Positions 34,608 through 42,280 of a stretch of DNA of 64,000 nt are shown one piece after another. Source of the DNA: Paenibacillus donghaensis (GTDB lineage: Bacteria; Bacillota; Bacilli; Paenibacillales; Paenibacillaceae); contig NZ_CP021780.1 in assembly GCF_002192415.1 (NCBI RefSeq), positions 6,014,001 to 6,078,000 of the forward strand. Reading direction: 5' to 3'. Below the pieces are notes generated by a model, which was not told the origin of the DNA, searched no databases, and worked only from the letters and a program-made list of their open reading frames with translations. The position numbers were made by a program, and so were the translations under genes. How positions within the stretch are numbered: the first letter of the stretch is position 1; the number at the start of each line of letters is the position of its first letter.

Positions 34608-36104
34608 TTAGTTGCGGTACTCCACCAGCTTATTGTTTAATTCCCGGGTCTGCGTGTATACCTGCTGATACAGGTCAAACAGTCCATTATAAATGGCGGC
34701 CTGCTGCGGATTCGGCGTATAGACTTCGGCCTGACGGATGAAGGCATCTGCACACTCGCCCAGCGAAGCAAACCAGCCGCTGCCGTAAGCCGCCAGCATG
34801 GCTGCGCCCAGGGCGGGACCTTGCTCACTTTCCAGCTTGATGATCGAGGCATTAAAAATATCAGCCTGCATCTGCAGCCAGACCTCATTCTTGGCACCGC
34901 CGCCGATGGCGATGACTTCGGTAATGGCCTTGCCCGATTCGCGTACAATCTCAATGGATTCACGCAGGGAGAAAGTGATTCCTTCCATGACAGCGTGTGT
35001 GAAATGGGACAATGTATGCCCGGAATCCATGCCGATGAAGCTGCCGCGGATATTCGCATCCGGGTGCGGCGTGCGTTCGCCAACGATGTACGGGGTGAAC
35101 AGCAGGCCGCCGCTGCCGGCCGGGATTGCACCTACGCCTTCCAGCAGCTGCTCGAAGCTGCGATCTGCGGCAAACGTATCCTTGAACCAGGTCAAGCTGT
35201 ATCCTGCCGCCAGGGTAACTCCCATTATATAGTAGGCGTCCTTCTCGCCATGATTGAAGAAATGCACCTTGCCTTCCAGGTTAAGATCCTTGTTCGTCTC
35301 GTAAGACAGTACAACGCCGGAGGTGCCAATGCTGCACATGGTCCGGCCTTCACCCAGGATGCCTGCTCCCAACGCTCCGCAGGCATTGTCCGCTCCGCCG
35401 GCATACACCTTCGTCGAGGTCAGCAGGCCTGAAGTCAAAGCGATCTCCGGCAGCAGCGTGCCGGTCTGCTCGAAGGACTCCACCAGCCGCGGGCACAAGG
35501 ACAGCGGCAAGCCGAAGGCTTCTGCGATGGTCACGCTCCACTCTTTGGAAGCGACATCCAGCAGCAGTGTGCCGGCAGCGTCAGAATAGTCCATGGCGTA
35601 ATCGCCGGTCAGGCGGAACCGCACATAATCCTTGGGCAGCAGGAACAGACTGGCCTGGTCCAGCACCTCAGGCTCATGCTCCTGCACCCACAGCAGCTTG
35701 GGCAACGTGAAGCCTTCCAGCGCGCGGTTGCGGGCGATCTCCAGCAGCTCCGTGCCAAGCGTCTGCTCAATTCTACGGCATTGAGCTGTGGTGCGGGTGT
35801 CATTCCAGAGGATCGCCGGACGCAGCGCCTGGCCGTCCTTGTCCACCAGCACCAGGCCATGCATCTGCCCCGAGAAGCTGATTCCGTCCACTTGCGCCGG
35901 GTCCACGCCCGACTGCTCCATCAGGCGGCGCAGGCTGACCAGCGTGCCCTTGACCCAATCCTCCGGATCCTGCTCGCTCCAGCTGGGCTGTGGTCTGCTC
36001 AGCGGATACGCCTCCGAGTGCTCAAAAGCCACCTTTCCCTGCTGGTCCACCAGCACGGTTTTTACAGCGCTTGTTCCCAGATCGACACCGATTACATAGT
36101 TCAT
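34608..36104 (-). CDS. xylB: Xylulokinase
   Basis: 498 residues of the FGGY sugar kinase family: N-terminal ATP-binding motif YVIGVDLGTSAVKTVLVD, substrate loop SFSGQMHGLVLVD, and C-terminal GGGAKNEVWLQMQADIF. It phosphorylates D-xylulose to xylulose 5-phosphate for the pentose phosphate pathway. ATG 36104 follows AGGAGG by 6 bases. Unlike most xyl operons, it is 970 bases from xylA with xylA's own terminator between. Its leader consists of tandem family C repeats that run into its ribosome binding site, suggesting separate control. Confidence 0.93.
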   Translation of the reverse strand: MNYVIGVDLGTSAVKTVLVDQQGKVAFEHSEAYPLSRPQPSWSEQDPEDWVKGTLVSLRRLMEQSGVDPAQVDGISFSGQMHGLVLVDKDGQALRPAILWNDTRTTAQCRRIEQTLGTELLEIARNRALEGFTLPKLLWVQEHEPEVLDQASLFLLPKDYVRFRLTGDYAMDYSDAAGTLLLDVASKEWSVTIAEAFGLPLSLCPRLVESFEQTGTLLPEIALTSGLLTSTKVYAGGADNACGALGAGILGEGRTMCSIGTSGVVLSYETNKDLNLEGKVHFFNHGEKDAYYIMGVTLAAGYSLTWFKDTFAADRSFEQLLEGVGAIPAGSGGLLFTPYIVGERTPHPDANIRGSFIGMDSGHTLSHFTHAVMEGITFSLRESIEIVRESGKAITEVIAIGGGAKNEVWLQMQADIFNASIIKLESEQGPALGAAMLAAYGSGWFASLGECADAFIRQAEVYTPNPQQAAIYNGLFDLYQQVYTQTRELNNKLVEYRN

Positions 36105-36116
36105 AGTAGTCCTCCT

Positions 36117-36270
36117 AAAAGTTTTGTGAGCAAAGACTTCTTTAAAATGGCTTCGTACAAAACTCACTTCGTAAGCATAGGCTTAAGTTTTGTGAGCATA
36201 GCTTCCTTGCATCACTTCGTACAAAATTCACTTCGTAAGCATAGGCTTAAGTTTTGTGAAGCTTACGCTT
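36117..36270. repeat. Family C tandem leader repeat upstream of xylB
   Basis: Two full units and one partial start at 36120, 36186 and 36250 (period 64-66 bp). Each has AGTTTTGTGAGC, then CTTCGTACAAAACTCACTTCG, forming an AGTTTTGT / ACAAAACT hairpin. The first unit runs straight into the AGGAGG of xylB. The same arrangement occurs at 40880-41046. Confidence 0.8.
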
Positions 36271-36287
36271 CATAGAACTAACTTCTG

Positions 36288-36824
36288 ATCGCCCCATAAG
36301 TCCGAGCAATGGACCAAATTAGTTGCGAATCTACATTTGTTTTACCGTTTTTTTCCGTTTTAGAACAAATAAGTGCGAGAACGCAGCTAATCTAGGATTC
36401 TCAACTGTGAAACAGCGATTTACTCGGAAATAGTTGCAGATTCGGTTACTACTTAGGACCCCATAGGAAAGGAGCATCAAATTTTGATCGCCACATCAGT
36501 CCAATCACGGAATTTGTTGCGAATCTGCATCTAATTCACCGATTTTTCCCATTTTGAAGCAAATAAGTGCCATAATGCACTTAATTTCCGATTCTGAGCG
36601 CTGAACAAGCAATTTACTCGTAATTAGTTGCATATTCGCACTTATTTACCTTCTAACAGCCGTTTTCGTTGAAATTAAGTGCGTTTTCGCATCTAATTTC
36701 TTTGAAAGGATCTAGTGCAGCATTCACATCCTCAGTGGACCTAAGCAGTAACCAGATTCGTACTTATTTGCCCAATAACAGTAATTTCAGCTAAATTTAG
36801 ATGCACTTTTGCATCTAATTCCTT
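36288..36824. repeat. Family D: duplicated block of ~27-bp imperfect palindromes
   Basis: Two diverged copies of a block of about 160 bp, both beginning GATCGCC, start at 36288 and 36487 (period 199 bp). Each contains several 27-bp palindromes of the type AAATTAGTTGCGAATCTGCA. More single palindromes follow near 36672 and 36794. No gene is seen. The remaining bases up to 36970 hold nothing I recognise. Confidence 0.75.
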
Positions 36825-36976
36825 AGAACGCTTCTCAGTTGCTTAGAGTGTCCATGTTAAGACAAGCCAGCTGCATCCGCAGCCGGTTCTCGATTAACCC
36901 TCTATTGCCTCGCAGGGTCCTTAGCAGTAACGAATTGAGTCTTTGATGGCAGCACTATCGTCTGTGAGCATAAAAA

Positions 36977-37010
36977 GGGGCTGCCGAAGAATGCTCTCTT
37001 CAGCAACCCC
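36977..37010 (-). terminator. Terminator of xylA
   Basis: On the minus strand GGGG-TGC-GAAGA type arms pair around AGCATT and are followed by TTTTT, about 65 bases after the xylA stop. Confidence 0.82.
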
Positions 37011-37073
37011 CGTTGCGTTTGGATACTTGCGGTTCAAGGTCCAGAGTGTGGACCTGCCCGACTTGCCATTGTA

Positions 37074-38390
37074 CTACTCAGCCAAAATGTATTGGTTCAG
37101 GACCGCTCTCAGGTACTCTTGACGGCCGGATTGGTTCGCACGCGGATTCTCGTTGCTCAGCGCATATTCGGCAAGGGAAGCCAGCGTAGCTTTGCCGGAT
37201 ACGATGTCTGCGCCTACGCCTTCAGTGAAGCTGCTGTAGCGTTTGTCGATGAAGTCCTCGAATACGCGGTCTTCGATCAGCTTGGCAGCTACCTTGAGGC
37301 CTTTGGCATAAGTGTCCATGCCGGCGATATGTCCCAGGAACAGATCCTCAGGCTCGAAGGAAGGACGGCGTACCTTGGCGTCGAAGTTGATGCCGCCTTT
37401 GCCCAGTCCATCGTTCTTCAATACTTCGTACAGCGTAAGAGTCGCATCGTAGATATTAACCGGGAATTCATCGGTATCCCAGCCCAGTTGCGGATCGCCC
37501 TGGTTGGCATCCAGCGAGCCCAGCATACCGTTGATCCGTGCTACGCGCAGCTCATGCTCAAAGGTATGGCCGGCAAGTGTAGCATGGTTGGCTTCAAGGT
37601 TGAGCTTGAAGTGCTTATCCAAGCCGTACTTCTGCAGGAACGAAATGGTGGTTGCCGCATCGAAATCATATTGATGTTTCGTAGGCTCTTTCGGTTTAGG
37701 CTCGATCAGGAATTGAGCATCGAAGCCGATTTCCTTCGCATAGTCCACAGCCAGCGTGAACAGGCGGGCAATGTTGTCCAGCTCTAGACCCAGATCCGTA
37801 TTCAGCAGGGTTTCGTAGCCTTCACGGCCTCCCCAGAATACATAGTTCTGCGCGCCCAGACGTTTGCCCACTTCCAGACCCTTCTTCACCTGTGCAGCAG
37901 CATGTGCGAACACATCAGCATTGCAGGTGGAGCCTGCGCCGTGCATATAACGCGGGTTGGTGAACATGTTGGCGGTGTTCCAGAGCAATTTTTTGCCGGA
38001 CGATTTCATGCCCTGCTCCAGAATGTCTACGATAGTGTCAATGTTGCTGTAGAACTCGCGCAAGGAAGAGCCTTCAGGTGCAATATCAACATCATGGAAG
38101 CAGAAGTATGGCAGATCCATTTTGTCCATAAATTCAAAAGCCGCTTCAGCGCGTGCCTTAGCCTTGTCCAGTCCGCTCAATTTATCCCACGAACGAACAG
38201 CTGTTTCCGCACCAAACGGATCAGAACCGCCTGCAATCAATGTATGCCAATAAGCCATTGCAAATTTCAGATGCTCTTCCATCGTTTTGCCGGCTACGAT
38301 TTCTTTCGGATTGTAGAATTTAAAAGCATAAGGGTTAGTGGAACGGCTGCCCTCGTAAGAGATTTTGTTCACAGTTTCGAAATAAGCCAT
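37074..38390 (-). CDS. xylA: Xylose isomerase
   Basis: 438 residues, the normal length of class II xylose isomerases. Visible motifs: [12 protein letters not shown] with the catalytic histidine, [35 protein letters not shown] with metal ligands, [18 protein letters not shown], and SLDANQGD. It converts D-xylose to D-xylulose. AGGAGG precedes the ATG. The gene is divergent from xylR. A candidate XylR operator (38460) and cre site (38421) lie in the 480-base gap, and a terminator follows, so it appears monocistronic. Confidence 0.95.
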   Translation of the reverse strand: MAYFETVNKISYEGSRSTNPYAFKFYNPKEIVAGKTMEEHLKFAMAYWHTLIAGGSDPFGAETAVRSWDKLSGLDKAKARAEAAFEFMDKMDLPYFCFHDVDIAPEGSSLREFYSNIDTIVDILEQGMKSSGKKLLWNTANMFTNPRYMHGAGSTCNADVFAHAAAQVKKGLEVGKRLGAQNYVFWGGREGYETLLNTDLGLELDNIARLFTLAVDYAKEIGFDAQFLIEPKPKEPTKHQYDFDAATTISFLQKYGLDKHFKLNLEANHATLAGHTFEHELRVARINGMLGSLDANQGDPQLGWDTDEFPVNIYDATLTLYEVLKNDGLGKGGINFDAKVRRPSFEPEDLFLGHIAGMDTYAKGLKVAAKLIEDRVFEDFIDKRYSSFTEGVGADIVSGKATLASLAEYALSNENPRANQSGRQEYLRAVLNQYILAE

Positions 38391-38420
38391 TAGTTAATCC
38401 TCCTCATATTGTGCTGCGCC

Positions 38421-38434
38421 CGCAAGCGTTTACA
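38421..38434. promoter_or_regulatory. Candidate cre site upstream of xylA
   Basis: CGCAAGCGTTTACA matches the CcpA consensus TGWAANCGNTNWCA at 12 of 14. It lies 31 bases before the xylA start. A second weak cre-like site, TGTGAACGTTTACC, occurs at 38737-38750 ahead of xylR. Confidence 0.45.
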
Positions 38435-38459
38435 GCAACATCTTAACACATCTTTTCGA

Positions 38460-38482
38460 CTTTGTATATTGGTTAAACAAAG
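38460..38482. promoter_or_regulatory. Candidate XylR operator
   Basis: CTTTGT and ACAAAG form 6-bp inverted arms around 11 bases that include TTGGTTAAAC. Size, AAC/GTT content and position upstream of xylA, divergent from xylR, resemble Bacillus xylO sites (AGTTTGTT...AACAAACT). It is not an exact match. Confidence 0.45.
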
Positions 38483-38619
38483 TTTTTATTCAGTATTTAT
38501 TTAAGTGTGTTTTCCATACGTTCCCTCCTGGACCTCCGCTTTATTCGCCCGACGAATACGGAAGCGCAGCAGCAAGTGCAGAGCAAAACTGTTGCAATTT
38601 GCCGCACATCACTCTAGAC

Positions 38620-38725
38620 TATAGAACGTGAACTTAAGAATGTGACATACGGAGTTTCCAGGAAGTGCTATGCATCAGGCTTTCTGGAAACTCCACTACT
38701 CCATTCTTAAGTTCATCTTATATAG
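38620..38725. repeat. Family A palindromic element, copy 2 (inverted)
   Basis: Opposite orientation to copy 1. The ends are TATAGAACGTGAACTTAAG and CTTAAGTTCATCTTATATA. The inner stem is GGAGTTTCCAG / CTGGAAACTCC, perfectly paired and differing from other copies on both arms. It lies in the xylA-xylR gap. Confidence 0.85.
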
Positions 38726-38752
38726 CAAGTAATCCATGTGAACGTTTACCAA

Positions 38753-38850
38753 GTGGAAACGGCTGCGCTGTCCTCAAAGGGACGGTATCCGTTTCAGCGA
38801 GAAATAGAAGGATTATTTATAGCGCAAAGCAAATAAATTCTTATCTTTTA
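38753..38850. repeat. Family B repeat upstream of xylR
   Basis: GTGGAAACGGCTGCGCTGTC start, GAAATAGAAGGAT tail and an AAATAAATTCTTATCTTTTA end. It stops at the AAGAAGGAAG ribosome binding site of xylR, so it forms the xylR leader. Confidence 0.75.
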
Positions 38851-38868
38851 AGAAGGAAGTGTACAATA

Positions 38869-40029
38869 GTGAGGGTTACCGGAGACCAGGCGCTGGTCAA
38901 AAAAATCAACAAATCGATCATTCTTCATACCATCCGCAAATATTCGCCGCTCTCCCGCGCCAAGGTCTCTGAGATGACCGGACTGAATAAAGCAACCGTA
39001 TCGAATCTAGTCGCTGAGCTGTGCGCTCAGGAGCTGGTGACCGAAGCCGGGCCAGGTGAATCCAGTGGCGGACGCAAGCCCTTGATTCTGCATTTCAACG
39101 CCATGGCGGGAAGTGTCATCGGCGTGGAGCTGAGGGTGAAGCAGCTGACCGCCGTGCTCTGCGATCTGGGTGGCCGGATTCTCCAGGAGCAGGAATGCTC
39201 GCTGGAATCGCATCAGCTGCCTTATGTTCTGGAAGCGATGACTAAGCTTATCTCGGCGCTGATTGCTGCCGCTCCGGCCACGCCTTATGGCATTGTCGGG
39301 ATCGGAGTCGGGGTTCCGGGGATGGTCGACGAACATGGGGTGGTGTTGTTCGCACCCAATCTGGGCTGGGAAACCGTCGACCTGCGGGCTTTGCTGGAAG
39401 CCGAATTCGCCGTGCCGGTAACGATTGATAATGAAGCCAATGCCGGGGCCCTCGGCGAGCTGAACTTCGGCGCGGCGCGGGATGTGCGCCACCTGCTCTA
39501 TGTCAGCGCAGGCTCCGGTATCGGCTCTGGCATTATCATCGAAGGCGAGCTGTACAAAGGCGCACGCGGCTATGCCGGTGAAACCGGCCATATGTCGATC
39601 GAAGCCGAAGGCAAGCCCTGCAGCTGCGGCAGCCAGGGCTGTTGGGAGCTCTATGCTTCAGAGAAGACCTACGACACCCCTGCCCTCCCTCTGCCCGCCC
39701 GCACCACCCCTGAGCTGGTAGCCCATGCCGCAGCCGGAGAGCCTAATACCTTAAGCCATTTCAACACAATGGGTGAATATCTCGGCATTGGCGTTACCAA
39801 TCTGATCAACAGCTTCAACCCGCAGCTGATCGTGATTGGCGGCGCTTTGTCGGAGGCGGAAGCCTGGCTGGGCGAGCCACTGCGCAGCGTGGTGGCGAAG
39901 CGCACGCTGCCCTATCATAAGCAAGAGCTCGAAATTACATTCTCGAAGCTCGGCAGCCGGGGAACGGTAATTGGAGCCGGTTTCTCAGCGGTTATGCATT
40001 TTCTGGGACATATTCGCGTAACTCTGTAA
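38869..40029 (+). CDS. xylR: Xylose repressor XylR (ROK family)
   Basis: 386 residues from GTG 38869, supported by AAGGAAG upstream and by alignment of the first residues with XylR-type N-termini. A winged helix-turn-helix (SPLSRAKVSEMTGLNKATVSNLVAELCAQ) is followed by a ROK domain with the ATPase-like glycine motif and the ROK zinc signature CSCGSQGCWELYA, preceded by GETGHMSIE. XylR represses xyl genes in the absence of xylose. It is divergent from xylA. Length is close to the Bacillus XylR. Confidence 0.9.
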   Translation: MRVTGDQALVKKINKSIILHTIRKYSPLSRAKVSEMTGLNKATVSNLVAELCAQELVTEAGPGESSGGRKPLILHFNAMAGSVIGVELRVKQLTAVLCDLGGRILQEQECSLESHQLPYVLEAMTKLISALIAAAPATPYGIVGIGVGVPGMVDEHGVVLFAPNLGWETVDLRALLEAEFAVPVTIDNEANAGALGELNFGAARDVRHLLYVSAGSGIGSGIIIEGELYKGARGYAGETGHMSIEAEGKPCSCGSQGCWELYASEKTYDTPALPLPARTTPELVAHAAAGEPNTLSHFNTMGEYLGIGVTNLINSFNPQLIVIGGALSEAEAWLGEPLRSVVAKRTLPYHKQELEITFSKLGSRGTVIGAGFSAVMHFLGHIRVTL

Positions 40030-40040
40030 TATAAGATAAG

Positions 40041-40238
40041 AAGAAACGGCTTCGCCGTCCTCTGCAAGAGGCGGCATCCGTTTCTGCGAAAAATAGAAGG
40101 ATAAATAATAGTGCAGAACATATAATTTCTTATATTTCAAGTGGAAACGCCTTCGCTGTCCTTTTATATGGACGGGGACGTTTCTGCGAGAAATAGAAGG
40201 ATAATTTATAGCGCAACGCAAATAAATTCTTATATTTT
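40041..40238. repeat. Family B repeats, head-to-tail pair
   Basis: Two copies (about 40041-40139 and 40140-40238) abut each other after xylR. Both have GAAACG...CGTTTC stems, the (A/G)AAATAGAAGGATAA tail and a TTCTTATATTT end. Loops differ but remain complementary (CCTCTGCAAGAGG versus TCCTTTTATATGGA). Confidence 0.82.
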
Positions 40239-40282
40239 GAACTTAATGCATCGTAATTCCATCAGAAATGGAGCGCTAATCC

Positions 40283-40477
40283 ATGACATATGTGGACACC
40301 TCAGGTCTGTCGGCACACATGTTTATTACCGTTCTGCTGTTTCTGCTTGTGATTGCCCCTCTGGTCAGTCTTGGAGTGCTCCGGCTGTTTCAGTCGAGAA
40401 GACAATCGGGACTGCTGTTGATCGGCGGCGGGATAGCCGTTTACATTATTTTTCAGCTGATCATTGCCTTTACCTGA
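40283..40477 (+). CDS. Small two-helix membrane protein of unknown function
   Basis: 64 residues. Two hydrophobic helices (FITVLLFLLVIAPLVSLGVL and GLLLIGGGIAVYIIFQLIIAF) are joined by a short basic loop (QSRRQS). TGGAGCG lies 7 bases before the ATG and a strong terminator follows 86 bases after the stop, so expression is plausible. I do not recognise the family. It lies downstream of the tandem family B repeats, which may form its leader, and is convergent with the glutaredoxin-like gene. Confidence 0.65.
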   Translation: MTYVDTSGLSAHMFITVLLFLLVIAPLVSLGVLRLFQSRRQSGLLLIGGGIAVYIIFQLIIAFT

Positions 40478-40562
40478 TTCTGAGTGAATTACTCCTCGCA
40501 TAATAGCAATTTCATCCGGCTTCGTTACACGCGCGCTAGCCTTCCAGACCGCCCAGACGACC

Positions 40563-40606
40563 AAAAACCAGCAAGTCTCCTATACAGGGGACTTGCTGGT
40601 TTTTGG
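40563..40606. terminator. Bidirectional terminator
   Basis: AAAAACCAGCAAGTC-CC pairs with GG-GACTTGCTGGTTTTT, between convergent genes at 40477 and 40627. Confidence 0.9.
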
Positions 40607-40626
40607 GTTACTGTTTATTCCGCCAC

Positions 40627-40860
40627 TTATTCTGCAGCCAGTACTTTTTCAAACTTGGTTTTGTTCATGCCGACAATCTTGTGTTCGCCGATTACGGTTA
40701 CGGGCACTGCGCGCAGCCCCATATCCCATACCTGCTGGGCAAAATCATCATTCTGCTCAATGTTGCGTTCCTCATAGGCTACACCCTTATCACCCAGGTA
40801 GCTCTTGACCTGGCGGCAGTGCGGGCAGTTAGTTGAAGTGTATACAATAACGTTGTCCAT
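40627..40860 (-). CDS. Glutaredoxin-like / NrdH-type redoxin
   Basis: 77 residues with a single thioredoxin fold: active site CPHC (TSTNCPHCRQVKSYL), the cis-proline motif AVPVTVIG, and a C-terminal helix. The length and absence of glutathione-binding features suit NrdH- or YosR-type redoxins that take electrons from thioredoxin reductase. That fits its place downstream of trxB on the same strand. The 190-base gap between them is filled with family C repeats that end in this gene's own AGGAGG site. Confidence 0.88.
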   Translation of the reverse strand: MDNVIVYTSTNCPHCRQVKSYLGDKGVAYEERNIEQNDDFAQQVWDMGLRAVPVTVIGEHKIVGMNKTKFEKVLAAE

Positions 40861-40879
40861 GATATGATTCCTCCTAAAA

Positions 40880-41046
40880 AGTTTTGTGAGCCTAGGCTTC
40901 GTTGAGATACTTCGTACAAAACTTACTTCGAAAGCATACGCTCAGTTTTGTGAGCTTAACTTCCTTGCATCACTTCGTACAAAACTCACTTCGAAAGCAT
41001 ACGCCCAGTTTTGTGAGCTTAAGCTTCGTTGAGATACTTCGTACAA
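40880..41046. repeat. Family C tandem leader repeat between trxB and the redoxin gene
   Basis: Units start at 40880, 40944 and 41007 (period 63-64 bp), with the last cut at 41046, six bases from the trxB stop. On the minus strand each ends GCTCACAAAACT, and the last runs into TTTTAGGAGGA of the next gene, as also seen at xylB. Confidence 0.85.
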
Positions 41047-41051
41047 CCATT

Positions 41052-41993
41052 TTACACAATTACTGCGCTGTGCTCCAGGCTCTCAATATATTTCTCGGCA
41101 TCCATCGCGGCCATACAGCCGCTGCCTGCTGCCGTAATTGCTTGTCTGTAACGGGTATCCTGCACATCACCACAGGCGAATACGCCGGGGATGTTGGTTT
41201 CGGAGGTTCCCGGATTGCTTACGATATACCCATTCGCATCGGTAGTAAGCTGTCCGCCCAGGAAAGAAGTATTCGGATGATGGCCAATCGCCACGAACAC
41301 GCCGCTGGCTTCAATGACTTCCTCTTCCCCGGTCTCATTGTTCAGTACCTTCAGTCCGTTCACGCCATGATCACCGGAGGTTACTTCCAGCGGGGTGCGG
41401 TCTAATGCCCATACTACCTTAGGATTGGCACGGACACGGTCCTGCATAATCTTCGAGGCACGCAATTCGCCTCTTCTGTGCACCAGTGTTACCTTGGAGG
41501 CAAAACGGGTCAGGAATCCCGCTTCTTCCAGCGCCGAATCGCCGCCGCCAACGACAACAATCTCTTTGCCGCGGAAGAAGAATCCGTCACAGGTGGCACA
41601 GGTGCTGACTCCGCGGCCCACGTTATCCTGTTCACCGGGAATACCCAGATATTTAGCCGTAGCGCCTGTGGAAATGATCAAAGTGTCTGTCTCCAGCACA
41701 CCCAACCCTTCAACGTTCAATTTAAAAGGGCGTTCGCCCATCTCCACGCTGTTCACCCAGCCGGAGCGGAATTCGGCGCCAAACCGTTCAGCCTGCTTGC
41801 GCATATTGTCCATAAGCTCAGGACCCATAATTCCGTCCGGGAACCCCGGGAAGTTCTCCACTTCCGTAGTGGTGGTCAGCTGGCCTCCCGGCTGAAGCCC
41901 TTCGATCACGAGCGGGTTCAGATTGGCACGGGCCAAATAAATTGCAGCGGTCAACCCGGCTGGGCCGGTGCCCACAATAATAGACTTATACAT
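41052..41993 (-). CDS. trxB: Thioredoxin-disulfide reductase
   Basis: 313 residues of the low-Mr class. FAD-binding VGTGPAGLTAAIYLARA at the N-terminus, redox motif CATCDG (C132, C135), NADPH motif VVGGGDSALEEAGFL, and C-terminal FACGDVQDTRYRQAITAAGSG. It reduces thioredoxin using NADPH through FAD. AAGGAGG precedes the ATG, with a good sigmaA promoter 70 bases upstream. It is probably cotranscribed with the redoxin gene that follows. Confidence 0.95.
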   Translation of the reverse strand: MYKSIIVGTGPAGLTAAIYLARANLNPLVIEGLQPGGQLTTTTEVENFPGFPDGIMGPELMDNMRKQAERFGAEFRSGWVNSVEMGERPFKLNVEGLGVLETDTLIISTGATAKYLGIPGEQDNVGRGVSTCATCDGFFFRGKEIVVVGGGDSALEEAGFLTRFASKVTLVHRRGELRASKIMQDRVRANPKVVWALDRTPLEVTSGDHGVNGLKVLNNETGEEEVIEASGVFVAIGHHPNTSFLGGQLTTDANGYIVSNPGTSETNIPGVFACGDVQDTRYRQAITAAGSGCMAAMDAEKYIESLEHSAVIV

Positions 41994-42062
41994 AAATGTA
42001 TCCTCCTTGAGCTGACGGCAGTGACGCCGGTTCTTATTTAAAATAATTATAATGTAATACCA

Positions 42063-42091
42063 ATTATGATTACAGAACCATCAGTTGTCAA
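42063..42091 (-). promoter_or_regulatory. sigmaA-type promoter of trxB
   Basis: On the minus strand TTGACA, 17 bases, CATAAT, placing the start of transcription about 63 bases before the trxB ATG. Confidence 0.6.
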
Positions 42092-42136
42092 TATGCCAGA
42101 GCGCCTGTAGAGAAACTATTTTGTGAACAATTTAAT

Positions 42137-42239
42137 TATATAAGATGAACTTATGAATAGAGTAGTGGAGTTTCAAGAAGGCCTGATGCTCAGGCTTCCT
42201 GGAAACCCGTAGGTAACATTCTTAAGTTCACGTTCTATA
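42137..42239. repeat. Family A palindromic element, copy 3
   Basis: The ends TATATAAGATGAAC and GTTCACGTTCTATA are intact. The inner stem GGAGTTTCAAG / CTGGAAACCC is partly decayed. It sits between trxB and the end of the metal exporter gene and could serve as the latter's terminator. Confidence 0.82.
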
Positions 42240-42280
42240 GTCAGAAATCTTTTGCCCAGGAGCAGACAGGTTCCATTGTT

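Noticed and set aside
36119..36275. Short peptide frames in the family C repeats (also at 40902-41045)
   Set aside because: Frames depend on the repeat period, run against the real genes and have no ribosome binding site.
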